This document shows positions 53,478 through 63,056 of a stretch of DNA of 64,000 bases, piece after piece (position 1 is the stretch's first letter; each line of letters begins with the position of its first letter). The stretch is from Allobosea lathyri. GTDB lineage: Bacteria; Pseudomonadota; Alphaproteobacteria; Rhizobiales; Beijerinckiaceae. The notes beneath the pieces were generated by a model. That model was not told where the DNA came from and searched no databases. It saw nothing but the letters and a program-made list of their open reading frames with translations. Where the stretch lies: positions 372,001 through 436,000 of the forward strand of contig NZ_FNUY01000004.1 in the NCBI RefSeq assembly GCF_900108245.1. Reading direction: 5' to 3'. The position numbers were made by a program, and so were the translations under genes.

Positions 53478-54473
53478 ATGACCACGACCAGACGCAATTT
53501 CGTCCTCGCCGCCGCATTCGGCGCCCTGATCGCGAGCAGCCCCGCTCTTGCCCAGGCTCCCTCCGGGAAGCTGGTGCTCTACACCTCGCAGCCCGAGAAG
53601 GACGCCGCCCAGACCACGGCCGCCTTCAAGAAGGCCTATCCCAATGTCGAGGTGGAAATCTTTCGCTCCGGCACCACCGAGGTCATGGGCAAGCTCGCAG
53701 CCGAAATCTCGGCCGGCCAGCCGCGCGCCGATGTGCTCCTGATCGCCGATGCCGCCAGCATGGAGATCCTCAAGAAGGACAACCGCCTGCTCGCCTATCC
53801 AGGCGCCAAGGTCGAAGGCCTCCAGCCCGGTTCCTTCGATGCCGACAAGACCTATTTCGGCTCCAAGCTGATCACCACCGGCATCGCCGTCAATACCGGC
53901 GCAAAGACCCGGCCGACCTCGTGGAACGACCTCGGTAAACCCGACCTCAAGGGGCAGATCTCGATGCCGAGCCCGCTTTATTCGGGCGCCGCCGCGATCA
54001 TGCTGTCGACGATGACCGCGAGGCCCGATCTCGGCTGGAAGCTGTTCGAGCAGCTCAAGGCCAACGAGGCCGTCGCCGTGCGCGGCAACGGCGCGGTGCT
54101 GCGCGCGGTTGCAACCGGCGAGAAGACCTATGGCGTGCTCGTCGACTTCATGGCCTACAACGCCAAGGCGCAGGGATCGCCGATCGACTTCATCTTCCCC
54201 ACAGAGGGCGCGCCCGCTGTCACCGAGCCGGTGGCGATCCTGAACACCAACAAGAACGAAGCCGCGTCGAAGGCCTTCGTCGACTTCATCCTGTCGGATG
54301 ACGGGCAGAAGCTTGCGCTCGCCATGGGCTACATCCCGGCCAAGCCCAGCGTCGGCTCGCCCTCATGGTTGCCCGCCGGCACCAAGATCAACGTCATGGC
54401 CTCGGATATCGCCGCCGTGGTCAAGGCGACGGAAGCCGACAAGAGCCGCTTCGCCACCATGTTCGGCAACTGA
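53478..54473 (+). CDS. ABC transporter substrate-binding protein, AfuA/FbpA-like
   Basis: A 331-residue periplasmic protein with an RR-containing leader (TTTRRNFVLAAAFGALIASSPALAQ). KLVLYTSQPEKDAAQTTAAFKKAYPNVEVE and RADVLLIADAASMEILKK are typical of the iron(III)/phosphonate/sugar-phosphate binding-protein subgroup. GGAGGAG precedes the ATG. It feeds the next two genes. Members of this class carry iron, 2-aminoethylphosphonate or, in the AfuA case, hexose phosphates; the downstream phosphatase favours an organophosphate. Confidence 0.9.
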   Translation: MTTTRRNFVLAAAFGALIASSPALAQAPSGKLVLYTSQPEKDAAQTTAAFKKAYPNVEVEIFRSGTTEVMGKLAAEISAGQPRADVLLIADAASMEILKKDNRLLAYPGAKVEGLQPGSFDADKTYFGSKLITTGIAVNTGAKTRPTSWNDLGKPDLKGQISMPSPLYSGAAAIMLSTMTARPDLGWKLFEQLKANEAVAVRGNGAVLRAVATGEKTYGVLVDFMAYNAKAQGSPIDFIFPTEGAPAVTEPVAILNTNKNEAASKAFVDFILSDDGQKLALAMGYIPAKPSVGSPSWLPAGTKINVMASDIAAVVKATEADKSRFATMFGN

Positions 54474-54482
54474 GCAGGCTGC

Positions 54483-56195
54483 ATGTCGTTCGCGGATGCC
54501 TCCACGACGCGGACGCGGATCGAGGAGACGGGCCTTCTCTGGAGCCTCGTCATCCTCGTCGCGCTCCTGTCGCTGCTGCCGATCGGGCGGCTGGTGGTCG
54601 AGGGTCTGGCCCCCGGCGGCCAGCTCTCGACCTCCTCGCTCGCCAAGGTCTTCGCCAGCCCGGCAACCTGGACGGCGACGGTCAACAGCCTCGTCACGGC
54701 CATCGCCGGCACGCTGCTGGCTGTGCTGATCGGCGGCGTGGTGGCGCTCGTCACCTCGCTGACCGACATCCGCGCCCGCAACGCTTTCACCTTCTGCTTC
54801 GTTCTGCCGCTGATGATCGCGCCGCAGGTCACAGCGCTCGCCTGGCTGCAGCTGTTTGGCCCATCGAGCACACTGCTCAAGCTGATCGGCATGGCGCCTG
54901 GGCTCGGCAGCCGCAACCCGCTCTATTCACGCGAAGGCATCATCCTGCTGCTTGGCCTGCAATACGCGCCGCTGGTCTTCCTGACCCTGCGTGCCGGATT
55001 GCGTGCCTTGCCGAAGGAGCTGATCGAGGCCGGACTTGCCGCCGGCGCGAGCCCCCTCACGGTGCTGCGCACTGTCGTCCTGCCGCTGATGACGCCGCCG
55101 CTGGTCGCAGGGATTGCGCTCTGCTTCGTCTCCTGCCTCGGCAATTTCGGCATTCCAGCCTTCCTCGGCATCCCCGGCAATTTCGTCGTGCTTCCAACAC
55201 TGGTCTATCAGCGCCTCGCGGGGCTGGGCCCCGGCGTGCTCTCGGAGGTGGCGATCCTCTCGCTGCTGATCGGCGTCATCGCCATGGCCGGAATCCTGCT
55301 TCAGGATTTCATGCTGCGCCGCCGCGACTTCCGGATCACCACGACCTCGAGCGCGGCCCGCCCCTTCGAGCTCGGGCGCTGGCGCAAACCGGTCGAGATC
55401 GCGCTCTGGACCTTCGCCGTCCTCGTCCTGGCCCTGCCCTTCCTCGGCCTGCTGACGACCTCGCTGATCCCCGCCTTCGGCGTGCCGCTGAATGCCAGGA
55501 CAGCGACCTTCGGCAATTACGCCTATGTCCTGTTCGAGCACGCCGCGTCGAAACGCGCCTTCCTCAACAGCTTCCTGATGTCGGCGACCGCTGCGATCGT
55601 GATCGTGCTGATCTGCATCCCGCTTGCCTATTTCATCGTCTGGAAGAAATCGCGGCTGCTGCGCCTGCTGAATGTCGCAGCCGAACTGCCTTACGCCATG
55701 CCCGGCGTGGTGCTCGCCATCGCCGCAATCCTGCTGTTCCTGAAGCCCCTGCCGCTTCTGGGCTGGTCGCTCTACAACACCGTCTGGATCATCCTCTTCG
55801 CCTATCTGGCGCGCTTCCTGGTGCTCGGATTGCGCCCGATCGTCAGCGGCTATCTCCAGCTCGATCGCACGCTGGAAGAAGCCGCGCAGATCGCCGGCGC
55901 CGGCCTGCCGCGCCGGCTCGTGACCATCATCTTCCCGCTAGTGGCACCGGCTGCGGTCGCGGGCGCTCTGCTGATCTTCCTGACCGCCTTCAACGAGCTC
56001 ACCGTCTCGGCTTTGCTGTGGTCGTCGGGCGCCGAGACGCTCGGCGTCGTCGTCTTCTCCTTCGAGCAGGGCGGCGATTCCACCTATGCCTCGGCGCTTG
56101 CCGCCGTCACCGTCCTGGTCACCGTCGGGCTGATGCTCTCGACGCTGACCTTCGCCCATAAACTGCCACAGGGAGTGCTGCCGTGGCGCGACTGA
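54483..56195 (+). CDS. ABC transporter permease, FbpB/AfuB-like, double-length
   Basis: A 570-residue permease built of two tandem halves with about six membrane spans each. Both contain an EAA loop: EAGLAAGASPLTVLRTVVLPLMTP (about 182-205) and EEAAQIAGAGLPRRLVTIIFPLVAP (about 462-486). This fused layout is characteristic of the ferric/sugar-phosphate/aminoethylphosphonate importers. It begins nine bases after the binding-protein stop and overlaps the ATPase gene by 13 bases. Confidence 0.93.
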   Translation: MSFADASTTRTRIEETGLLWSLVILVALLSLLPIGRLVVEGLAPGGQLSTSSLAKVFASPATWTATVNSLVTAIAGTLLAVLIGGVVALVTSLTDIRARNAFTFCFVLPLMIAPQVTALAWLQLFGPSSTLLKLIGMAPGLGSRNPLYSREGIILLLGLQYAPLVFLTLRAGLRALPKELIEAGLAAGASPLTVLRTVVLPLMTPPLVAGIALCFVSCLGNFGIPAFLGIPGNFVVLPTLVYQRLAGLGPGVLSEVAILSLLIGVIAMAGILLQDFMLRRRDFRITTTSSAARPFELGRWRKPVEIALWTFAVLVLALPFLGLLTTSLIPAFGVPLNARTATFGNYAYVLFEHAASKRAFLNSFLMSATAAIVIVLICIPLAYFIVWKKSRLLRLLNVAAELPYAMPGVVLAIAAILLFLKPLPLLGWSLYNTVWIILFAYLARFLVLGLRPIVSGYLQLDRTLEEAAQIAGAGLPRRLVTIIFPLVAPAAVAGALLIFLTAFNELTVSALLWSSGAETLGVVVFSFEQGGDSTYASALAAVTVLVTVGLMLSTLTFAHKLPQGVLPWRD

Positions 56196-57274
56196 CGATC
56201 GACCGGGCGCAGAAGCGCTTCGGCACCTATACGGCACTGGACGAGGTTTCGCTGGCGGTAGAGGACGGCGAGTTCGTCGCCGTGCTCGGTGCATCCGGCT
56301 GCGGCAAGACCACGCTGCTGCGCCAGATCGCCGGCTTCGACAAGCTCGACGGCGGCTCGATCACCATCGGCGACAGGCTGGTCTCGTCGGATACGCAGCA
56401 TGTCCCGCCCGAGCATCGCAAGATCGGCATTGTCTTCCAGTCCTATGCGCTCTGGCCGCATATGAGTGTGGCCGAGAATGTCGCCTATGGCCTCACGGTC
56501 GCCGGCGTGCGCGACCCTGAGCGCGCCAGGCGCGTCGCTGCGGCGCTGGACCTCGTCGGCCTCTCCGGCTTCGCCGACAGGCGGCCCGGCCTGCTCTCGG
56601 GCGGCCAGCGCCAGCGCGTGGCGCTGGCGCGCTGCCTCGTCACCGAGCCCTCCCTGGTGCTGCTCGACGAGCCGCTCGCCAATCTCGACGTCCATCTGCG
56701 CGCCTCGATGGAGGAGGAGTTCTCCCGCTTTCACGAGCGCACCGGCACGACCATGGTCTACATCACCCATGATCAGGCCGAGGCGATGGCGCTGGCAGAC
56801 CGTATCGCCGTGATGGATCGCGGCCGGCTGCTCCAGCTCGCCACCCCCTCGATGCTGTATCGCGAGCCGGCCAATGCCACGGTCGCAGGCTTCATCGGCG
56901 ATGGCATGGTGCTGCCGGCAACCGTGCTCTCGGGGCCTGATGCCGGGCGCTGCAAGGTGCGCGTGCTCGGCGTCGAGGCGGTTGTGCGCTGTCGTCCGGA
57001 TCAGACCGCTGGCGACAACGCAAAAATCTGCTTGCGCGCCCGCGATATAGGCATCGCCGCAGCCAACGGCACCGGCATCGCCGCCCATGTCGAACGCCTG
57101 TCGTATCAAGGTGGCTTCTTCCGGATGGAGGCCCGCCCCGTCGCGAACCCGAACATGCTCCTGCATCTCGATGTGCCCGAACCCACGCCGGCTGAACCCG
57201 GCGGCACGATCACGCTCGCCATATCGGATGGTTGGGTCATTCCGGCTGAGACCGTTGCGGATCTGGCGGCATGA
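56183..57274 (+). CDS. ABC transporter ATPase, FbpC/PotA-like
   Basis: A 363-residue ATPase. Walker A GASGCGKTT, signature LSGGQRQRVA, Walker B LVLLDEPLANLD, switch YITHDQAEAMALAD, then a C-terminal TOBE domain (about 245-355). The CysA/PotA-type length fits uptake of small anions. GTG start inside the permease gene, and its stop overlaps the next start (ATGA), tying the downstream hydrolase to the transporter operon. Confidence 0.94.
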   Translation: MARLTIDRAQKRFGTYTALDEVSLAVEDGEFVAVLGASGCGKTTLLRQIAGFDKLDGGSITIGDRLVSSDTQHVPPEHRKIGIVFQSYALWPHMSVAENVAYGLTVAGVRDPERARRVAAALDLVGLSGFADRRPGLLSGGQRQRVALARCLVTEPSLVLLDEPLANLDVHLRASMEEEFSRFHERTGTTMVYITHDQAEAMALADRIAVMDRGRLLQLATPSMLYREPANATVAGFIGDGMVLPATVLSGPDAGRCKVRVLGVEAVVRCRPDQTAGDNAKICLRARDIGIAAANGTGIAAHVERLSYQGGFFRMEARPVANPNMLLHLDVPEPTPAEPGGTITLAISDGWVIPAETVADLAA

Positions 57275-58419
57275 GGCTTCGGATTCACGGCGGCGTCGGC
57301 GAGAAGGGCCGCACCTGCATCGGCGTCGAACATGGCTCGACGCGCCTGCTGCTGGATGTCGGCGTGGACACCAGCTCTCCGCGCGGGCCAGCCTATTACC
57401 CGGCGATCGCTCCCGACATGCTGGTGGCGACCGACGCCATCATCGTGACGCACGCCCATGAGGACCATGTCGGCGCGCTCGGCTGGTGCCTTGCCAACGG
57501 CTTTTCCGGCCGCATCCTGATGACGGCAGAGGCGGCAGCCGAAACCGCCGCGACGCTCGCCGCCTACGCAACGCCGGAAGAATGCGCGCTCGCCCGCAAC
57601 GGACCGGTCGAGATCATCGAACCCGGCCGGCACTTCGAGATCGGTCCGCTGGCTGTGAGGACAGGCCGCAGCGGCCATGTCGTCGGCGGAGTCTGGTGCC
57701 ACCTGTCGGCAGGCGGGCGCAGCCTCGGCTATTGCGGCGACGTTGTTCCCGCCAGCCCCGTCTTCGCCATGGACCCGATGCCGCCCTGCGATCTCTTCCT
57801 CGTCGATGCCTCCTATGGCGAGGATCGCATCCCCGCCGTCGAACGCGGCCGCGCTGTGGCGCGCTGGCTGCAGGCCCATCCGCAGGGCGCCGTATTACCC
57901 ACGCCGCTGACCGGCCGCTCCATCGAACTGATCGCGCTGATCGAGACCCCGATCGCCATCCACCCGTCGATGCGCGAGCCGCTGGCGCAGCAGATCGCCG
58001 CGACGGACTGGCTAGCGCCCGGCATGGCCGAGATACTTGCAAGCCGGCTCGCCAGGGCCGAACTCTGGCAGGAAGGCATGGCGCTGCCCGCCGCCGCCTT
58101 GCTGTGCCATGATGGCATGGGCCTGTCGGGCCCCTCGCAGGCCGCACTCACACAGGCCAGTGCCGCCGGGCACCCCGTCCTCCTGACCGGCCACCTCCCC
58201 AAGGGCAGCCCGGCCGCGACCATGTTGGCCTCGGGTCAGGCGCAATGGCTGCGTTTCCCGACGCATCCGACACTGCCGGAGAACGCCGCGCTCGCCGCCA
58301 CCAGCGGCGCTGCCGTCATACTCGCCCATTCCTGCGACATCGCGACGGCGCGCGCGCTGGCCCCGGTAATCGCGAGGCTGAACCCTGAAATCCGCCCCGG
58401 CGATGTCATCGAAGTCTGA
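57271..58419 (+). CDS. Metallo-beta-lactamase-fold hydrolase
   Basis: A 382-residue cytoplasmic MBL-fold enzyme. The metal motif is VTHAHEDHVGALGWC (about 63-77); further ligand positions are in GRSGHVVGGVW, YCGDVV and, near the C-terminus, LAHSCD. The arrangement recalls the beta-CASP RNA-processing and phosphoesterase branches. ATGA overlap with the transporter ATPase implies a linked role, perhaps in opening a phosphodiester or similar imported ligand. No signal peptide. Substrate unknown. Confidence 0.8.
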   Translation: MRLRIHGGVGEKGRTCIGVEHGSTRLLLDVGVDTSSPRGPAYYPAIAPDMLVATDAIIVTHAHEDHVGALGWCLANGFSGRILMTAEAAAETAATLAAYATPEECALARNGPVEIIEPGRHFEIGPLAVRTGRSGHVVGGVWCHLSAGGRSLGYCGDVVPASPVFAMDPMPPCDLFLVDASYGEDRIPAVERGRAVARWLQAHPQGAVLPTPLTGRSIELIALIETPIAIHPSMREPLAQQIAATDWLAPGMAEILASRLARAELWQEGMALPAAALLCHDGMGLSGPSQAALTQASAAGHPVLLTGHLPKGSPAATMLASGQAQWLRFPTHPTLPENAALAATSGAAVILAHSCDIATARALAPVIARLNPEIRPGDVIEV

Positions 58420-58432
58420 AACGAGAAAAACC

Positions 58433-59191
58433 ATGCGGATCCTGCTCGCCAACGACGATGGCATCGATGCTCCCGGTCTTGCCCTCCTTCGGCTCGCCGC
58501 CGCCCGGCTCTGGTCCGACATCTGGGTCGTCGCGCCCGAGCGGAAATGGACCGCCGCTAGCCACCATCTCTCCTTCGATCGCGATCTGGTGCTGAGCCGG
58601 CGCGAGCCTCAGGTCTACTCCCTTTCCGGCACCCCCGCCGATTGCGTGGTCGGCGCCATGAGCGTGCTGTTCCGCGACGGCCAGAAGCCCGATCTGGTGC
58701 TCTCCGGCGTCAATGACGGCCGCAATGCCGGGGAGGATGCCGCCTATTCCGGCACGCTCTCGATCGCCCGCGAAGCCTGCTTCTGGGGCATTCCGGCGAT
58801 CGGGCTCTCGCGCGCGAAGGGCGGCGGCTCTGGGGAAACCGACATCGCGGCGCTTGCCGCTCTCATCGAGAGCCTCTGGGCAAGGCGGACGCAGTGGTCA
58901 CGCGACGGCGCCTGGCTCAGCGTCAACCTGCCGAAGGAGCTGCCGGCGGAGGTCGGCCTCGCGCGCATCGGTCGCGACAAGATCGCAGGTGCAGCCGATC
59001 TGGTCGAGGAAACCCCGGACAAGATCATCTGGCGGATCAGGCGCGGCCGCTCCTATAGCAGCCAGCCCGGGGACGAGAATGCGCTGATCGATTCAGGGCG
59101 GATCGCGATCGTGCGGCATTGCTGGACGGATGGCGCGCCGCTGAACGAAGCGCTTGCAACAGGCATCAACGGCGATCTAGGCGCGAAATAG
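58433..59191 (+). CDS. surE: SurE-family 5'/3'-nucleotidase (phosphatase)
   Basis: A 252-residue phosphatase. The metal site is in RILLANDDGIDAPG (Asp-Asp pair), with VVAPERKWTAASH, SLSGTPADCVVGAM, and LVLSGVNDGRNAGEDAAYSGTLSIAREA, all SurE hallmarks. SurE hydrolyses nucleoside monophosphates and short polyphosphates. In many alphaproteobacteria surE sits beside serS and pcm; here it is the last gene of an importer operon, suggesting a paralogue with a catabolic role. Start at 58433 is preferred over 58403, which overlaps the MBL gene. Confidence 0.88.
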   Translation: MRILLANDDGIDAPGLALLRLAAARLWSDIWVVAPERKWTAASHHLSFDRDLVLSRREPQVYSLSGTPADCVVGAMSVLFRDGQKPDLVLSGVNDGRNAGEDAAYSGTLSIAREACFWGIPAIGLSRAKGGGSGETDIAALAALIESLWARRTQWSRDGAWLSVNLPKELPAEVGLARIGRDKIAGAADLVEETPDKIIWRIRRGRSYSSQPGDENALIDSGRIAIVRHCWTDGAPLNEALATGINGDLGAK

Positions 59192-59211
59192 CGTGACCAG
59201 AGCGCGATGCT

Positions 59212-59229
59212 CTCGGCCTTCAGGCCGAG
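59212..59229 (+). terminator. Possible terminator hairpin after surE
   Basis: CTCGGCCT-TC-AGGCCGAG is a perfect 8-bp stem 21 bp past the surE stop, in the gap before a convergent gene. There is no T-tract, so the terminator role is tentative. Confidence 0.35.
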
Positions 59230-59295
59230 GCGCCGCGTCATCCGGCCAGCCGGCGTCACCAGCCTCAGGGCAAGTTCGGCCAGCACCTGCCGGCG

Positions 59296-60444
59296 TCAGG
59301 TCAAGGCGCCACGTCCGGCCACCGGCCAGAGTGCCTCGACATGGGCGTCGGGCCCATGCAGCCCGCGCACGCAGACATAGAAATCGTGCAGGTTGACGGT
59401 CGGGTCGCAATGGCCGGGCACCAGCAGCAGCCGGTCGCCACGATGCGGCAGCGCGATCGGGTCGCCCGTCAGCACGCCATGTTCGTCGGAAGGCTTCGTA
59501 TAGATCACGCCCTCGCGGCGGAACGGCATCGGCATGCCCGAATCGACCGCCGCCGCCTTGTGACCGGCATCGACGATGGCGCGATCGGGCACCGGCTTGC
59601 TCATCACACCCGTCAGGATGAAGAGCGAGTGCTCGAAGGTGCGGAACGGCGTGCCGTCGGCCTGCCGGTTACGGGCGTAGTCTGCGTCCATGAAGATGTA
59701 GGAGCCGGCCTGGATCTCGTTCCAGATACCCGACTGGCTCTCGATTTCGAACGTGCCTGTGCCGGCCCCGCTGACGACCCCGCAGGTCAGGCCCGCCTGG
59801 GCCAGACGATCGACCGTATTGCGCGCGGCAAGCCCCGCGCGCTCGATCGCCTCGCGCCGCTCGTCGATCGAGCGCATATGCTGGGCCGTGCCGTGATAGG
59901 CCTGCAAGCCGCCGAACCGCAAAGTGTTGCTGCGCGCCACGGCTTCCGCGATCCGCACCGCCGCCTCGCCGGGGGCCACGCCGCAGCGACGCCCGCCGAC
60001 ATCGATCTCGACGAGGATATCGAGCACGACATCGTTGCGTGCGGCTGCTTCCGAAGCCTCGCGCACACCTTCGAGATGGTCGACGCAGAGGCTGATCCTT
60101 GCCTGTCGGGCCAGCTGTGCCAGCCTGTCGAGCTTGGCGGCACCGGCAATCTCGTTCGAGACCAGCACGTCGGTGACACCGCCTGCGACGAGGATTTCCG
60201 CTTCGGAGACCTTCTGGCAGCACTGGCCAACCGCGCCGTGGGCGATCTGGCGCAAGGCGATCTCGGGGCTCTTATGGGTCTTGGCATGAGGGCGCAGGCG
60301 CACGCCATGCCCCTGCGTATAGGCCGCCATGGTGACGAGGTTGCGCTCGAAGGCGTCGAGATCGAGCACCAGCGCCGGCGTGTCGATCTCGTTGAAGCTC
60401 TGCCCGGCTTGGGCCGGCGGATGCAAGGGCATGGGCGGTCGCAT
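59296..60444 (-). CDS. DSD1-family PLP enzyme (D-threonine aldolase / 3-hydroxyaspartate aldolase-like)
   Basis: A 382-residue fold-type III PLP protein. DTPALVLDLDAFERNL opens the alanine-racemase-like barrel; the PLP lysine is in RPHAKTHKSP (about 52-61). The C-terminal metal site VPGHCDPTVNLHD is that of D-serine dehydratase and D-threonine aldolase relatives. Possible reactions are cleavage of D-threonine or beta-hydroxyaspartate to glycine plus an aldehyde or glyoxylate. It is convergent with surE, and its promoter is shared with the divergent exporter gene. Confidence 0.85.
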   Translation of the reverse strand: MRPPMPLHPPAQAGQSFNEIDTPALVLDLDAFERNLVTMAAYTQGHGVRLRPHAKTHKSPEIALRQIAHGAVGQCCQKVSEAEILVAGGVTDVLVSNEIAGAAKLDRLAQLARQARISLCVDHLEGVREASEAAARNDVVLDILVEIDVGGRRCGVAPGEAAVRIAEAVARSNTLRFGGLQAYHGTAQHMRSIDERREAIERAGLAARNTVDRLAQAGLTCGVVSGAGTGTFEIESQSGIWNEIQAGSYIFMDADYARNRQADGTPFRTFEHSLFILTGVMSKPVPDRAIVDAGHKAAAVDSGMPMPFRREGVIYTKPSDEHGVLTGDPIALPHRGDRLLLVPGHCDPTVNLHDFYVCVRGLHGPDAHVEALWPVAGRGALT

Positions 60445-60561
60445 TCTCCTGAATCAGTTATGTCTATCGGACGACAGCTTCGTGTCCGGAGCAAGACCCA
60501 TGGACCCCGTGGCGTCATGCGCCAGTGGCGCTTGCGCAAATGCCATGGTAGGCCCCGCGCC

Positions 60562-62382
60562 ATGAAGATAGGCCGCGTCACCGACGATACCCTCGCGCTT
60601 TTCCTCCGTGTCTGGCGCGAGCAGGTCAGAACCTACCTGCCGCAGATGGCGATGATCATGGGCCTCGTGGTCGTGATCGCGGCGACGACAAGCTTCTATC
60701 CGCTGCTGATCAAGGCGGCCTTCGACGCTTTCGCCGACCCCCTGGGGGCCGAGGCCACCGGCTTCGTGCGCCGCATGGAGCGCCTTGTCTCGAAATCGAT
60801 CGGCATCGAGATCGGCGTCGTCAACGCCGTCGCCGTCGTCGTCGTCATCGTGACCGCGATCAAGGGCTTCTCGCTGCTGACCCAGACGGTGATGACCAAC
60901 AGCGTCGTCAGCCGGATCGAGGCCGACATGCAGACCGCGCTCTATGCGCATCTGATCGACGCCGACCTCGCCCAGCTCCAGCGCGAGAACCCGGCCTCGC
61001 TGACGCAGCGCTTCACCACCGACTTCACCTTCGTCAAGGAAGCCCTGACCCGGTTGATCAACATCGCCGTCCGCGATGTGCTCACCGCGATCGCCCTCGT
61101 CGGCGCGATGATGTGGATCGACTGGCAGATGACGCTGGTCGTATTGCTGATCGCCCCCATTCTCGCCCGCCCCATCGGCAAGATCGGCAAGAAGCTGCGC
61201 CGCATGGCGATGTCGCAGCAGGAGCAGACCGGCATCATGGCAAGCCTGGTCACCGAGAGTCTGCAGGGCGCGCGTGCCGCCAAGACGGATTCGCTGGAGC
61301 CCTATCTCAAGGCGCGTGCCGCCGGCGCTTTCGAAACCATCCGCGCGCTCAAGATGAAGGCCGCCAATGCGCGCGGCCGCCTCGACCCCCTGCTCGAAGT
61401 CGGTGGTGGCATGGCAGTCGCGGGCGTGCTGGCCGCGATCGGCGTGCGCATCACCTCGGGCAGCTCGACGGTCGGCGATTTCACCGGCTATGTCTCGGCC
61501 CTGCTGCTTGCAGCCCAGCCGATGCGCTCGCTCGGCAACCTCAACGCCATCGTCCAGGAGGCCGGCGCCTCCCTGAAACGCTACTACGCCCTGCTCGATG
61601 AGAAGCCGGCGATCACCGAGCGCCCCGATGCGAAGCCCTTGCAGGTCGGGGTCGGCGAAGTGGCCTTCCGCCATCTGCGCTTCCGCTATCGCGACGACGC
61701 CCGCGCGCTGGAGGGCATCGACCTCGTCGCGCAAGGCGGCAAGACCACTGCGCTCGTCGGCCGTTCCGGCTCGGGCAAGTCGACGCTGCTTGCGCTGGTT
61801 CCCCGCCTCTACGACCCCAGCGACGGCCGCATCGAGATCGACGGGCAGGATCTGCGCGATCTCTCGCTGACGAGTCTGCGCAGCCGGATCGGCGTCGTCA
61901 GCCAGGATGTCGTGCTGTTCGACGACACCGTGCGCGCCAACATTGCCTTCGGGCGCCCCGGCGCGAGCGAGGACGAGATCGTCGCAGCCGCCAAGGCCGC
62001 CGCGGCACATGATTTCATCATGGCCATGCCGGAAGGCTATGCCTCATCCGTCGGCGAGCGCGGCCAAAAGCTGTCGGGCGGCGAGCGCCAGCGCATCGCC
62101 ATCGCGCGCGCCATCCTCAAGGATGCGCCGATCCTGCTGCTCGACGAAGCGACGAGCGCGCTCGACACCGAGTCCGAGCGCCTCGTCCAGCAGGCGCTGG
62201 CGCGGCTGATGGAGAACCGCACCACGCTGGTCATCGCGCACAGGCTTTCGACGGTCCGCGACGCGGACCTGATCGTCGTGCTGGATGAAGGCAAGATCGT
62301 CGAGACCGGCAGCCACGACGCTTTGCTGGCGCGCGGCGGCACCTATGCCCGGCTGCACCGGCTGCAATTCGCCGAGAGCTGA
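60562..62382 (+). CDS. ABC exporter, MsbA-like (permease fused to ATPase)
   Basis: A 606-residue half-transporter. Six membrane spans over about 25-330 (MAMIMGLVVVIAATTSFYPLL is the first) are followed by the ATPase domain: Walker A GRSGSGKST, signature LSGGERQRIAI, Walker B ILLLDEATSALD, and switch VIAHRLST. MsbA-like proteins flip lipid A or other lipids; glycolipid and drug exporters look similar. Start at 60562 is where similarity begins, although the frame is open far upstream. Convergent with the IalB gene, ten bases apart. Confidence 0.92.
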   Translation: MKIGRVTDDTLALFLRVWREQVRTYLPQMAMIMGLVVVIAATTSFYPLLIKAAFDAFADPLGAEATGFVRRMERLVSKSIGIEIGVVNAVAVVVVIVTAIKGFSLLTQTVMTNSVVSRIEADMQTALYAHLIDADLAQLQRENPASLTQRFTTDFTFVKEALTRLINIAVRDVLTAIALVGAMMWIDWQMTLVVLLIAPILARPIGKIGKKLRRMAMSQQEQTGIMASLVTESLQGARAAKTDSLEPYLKARAAGAFETIRALKMKAANARGRLDPLLEVGGGMAVAGVLAAIGVRITSGSSTVGDFTGYVSALLLAAQPMRSLGNLNAIVQEAGASLKRYYALLDEKPAITERPDAKPLQVGVGEVAFRHLRFRYRDDARALEGIDLVAQGGKTTALVGRSGSGKSTLLALVPRLYDPSDGRIEIDGQDLRDLSLTSLRSRIGVVSQDVVLFDDTVRANIAFGRPGASEDEIVAAAKAAAAHDFIMAMPEGYASSVGERGQKLSGGERQRIAIARAILKDAPILLLDEATSALDTESERLVQQALARLMENRTTLVIAHRLSTVRDADLIVVLDEGKIVETGSHDALLARGGTYARLHRLQFAES

Positions 62383-62392
62383 GCCGCTTTTC

Positions 62393-62983
62393 TCACGGCT
62401 CGCGGGCGAGCGCGTCCATCGCCGCCTGGAAGCCACGGAACGAAAAAGGCAGCACCACCGGCCGGTTCGCCGCATCCGGGAAGCGCAGCTGTCCGCTTTC
62501 CGAATAGTCGCGCCAGCGCTTCAGCATCTCGTCGCTTAGCGTAACCTCGGCAAAGCAGCCGCCGGGAATGCAGCGCGAATAGGCCGCGAGCGTGCCCTCC
62601 TCCTTCTCGCCCAGCGCCAGGCGCACGCCTGCATTGGGGCCGAGGGTGACATTCGGCGCGACCTGCACGACGAGCTTGTAGGGCTCGGTCCTGACCGGCC
62701 GGCCCAGCGCGATCAGGGCGACAGGCCCGCGCTGTCCCTGAATCTCGAGCGTCTGCACGATCTCACAGATGCGCGTGCCGACGCCCTGCTGGCAGCGATG
62801 AATCCAGTCGCCGTAACTCGCGGTCGTATTGTCGGGCTGCGAGACGCTCCCAGGCGCCGGTGCCGCTGGCGCCGGGCGCTGCGCCGGAGCCGGCGGCCGC
62901 TGCGCCTGTGCGAAGGCCGAACCGGCGCAGAACAGCGCCAGCAAGAGGATCGGAGACGTCAGTTTCATCATCGCGCGTTGCAT
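62393..62983 (-). CDS. Invasion-associated locus B (IalB) family protein
   Basis: A roughly 196-residue exported protein: signal peptide (KLTSPILLLALFCAGSAFAQ), a Pro/Ala-rich spacer (about 30-50) and the IalB domain (SYGDWIHRCQQ, ICEIVQTLEIQGQRGPVALIALGRP, RCIPGGCFAEV with paired cysteines). First described in Bartonella invasion, the family is widespread in non-pathogenic Hyphomicrobiales with no defined activity. The start is uncertain (62983, 62971 or 62968). Confidence 0.85.
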   Translation of the reverse strand: MQRAMMKLTSPILLLALFCAGSAFAQAQRPPAPAQRPAPAAPAPGSVSQPDNTTASYGDWIHRCQQGVGTRICEIVQTLEIQGQRGPVALIALGRPVRTEPYKLVVQVAPNVTLGPNAGVRLALGEKEEGTLAAYSRCIPGGCFAEVTLSDEMLKRWRDYSESGQLRFPDAANRPVVLPFSFRGFQAAMDALAREP

Positions 62984-63056
62984 TCCCTCTCGAACGTCAG
63001 GGACACGCAATTGACGCGACGAAGCAACGCCGCGCAAGCGCGAGGTTTACGTCTGG

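Noticed and set aside
59053..59286. A leftward 77-codon frame at the surE 3' end
   Set aside because: Overlaps the surE coding end in antisense; the upstream part looked gene-like but no family could be recognised.
59341..60561. A long in-frame upstream extension of the MsbA-like gene
   Set aside because: It lies antisense to the PLP enzyme gene, and similarity to ABC exporters begins only at 60562.
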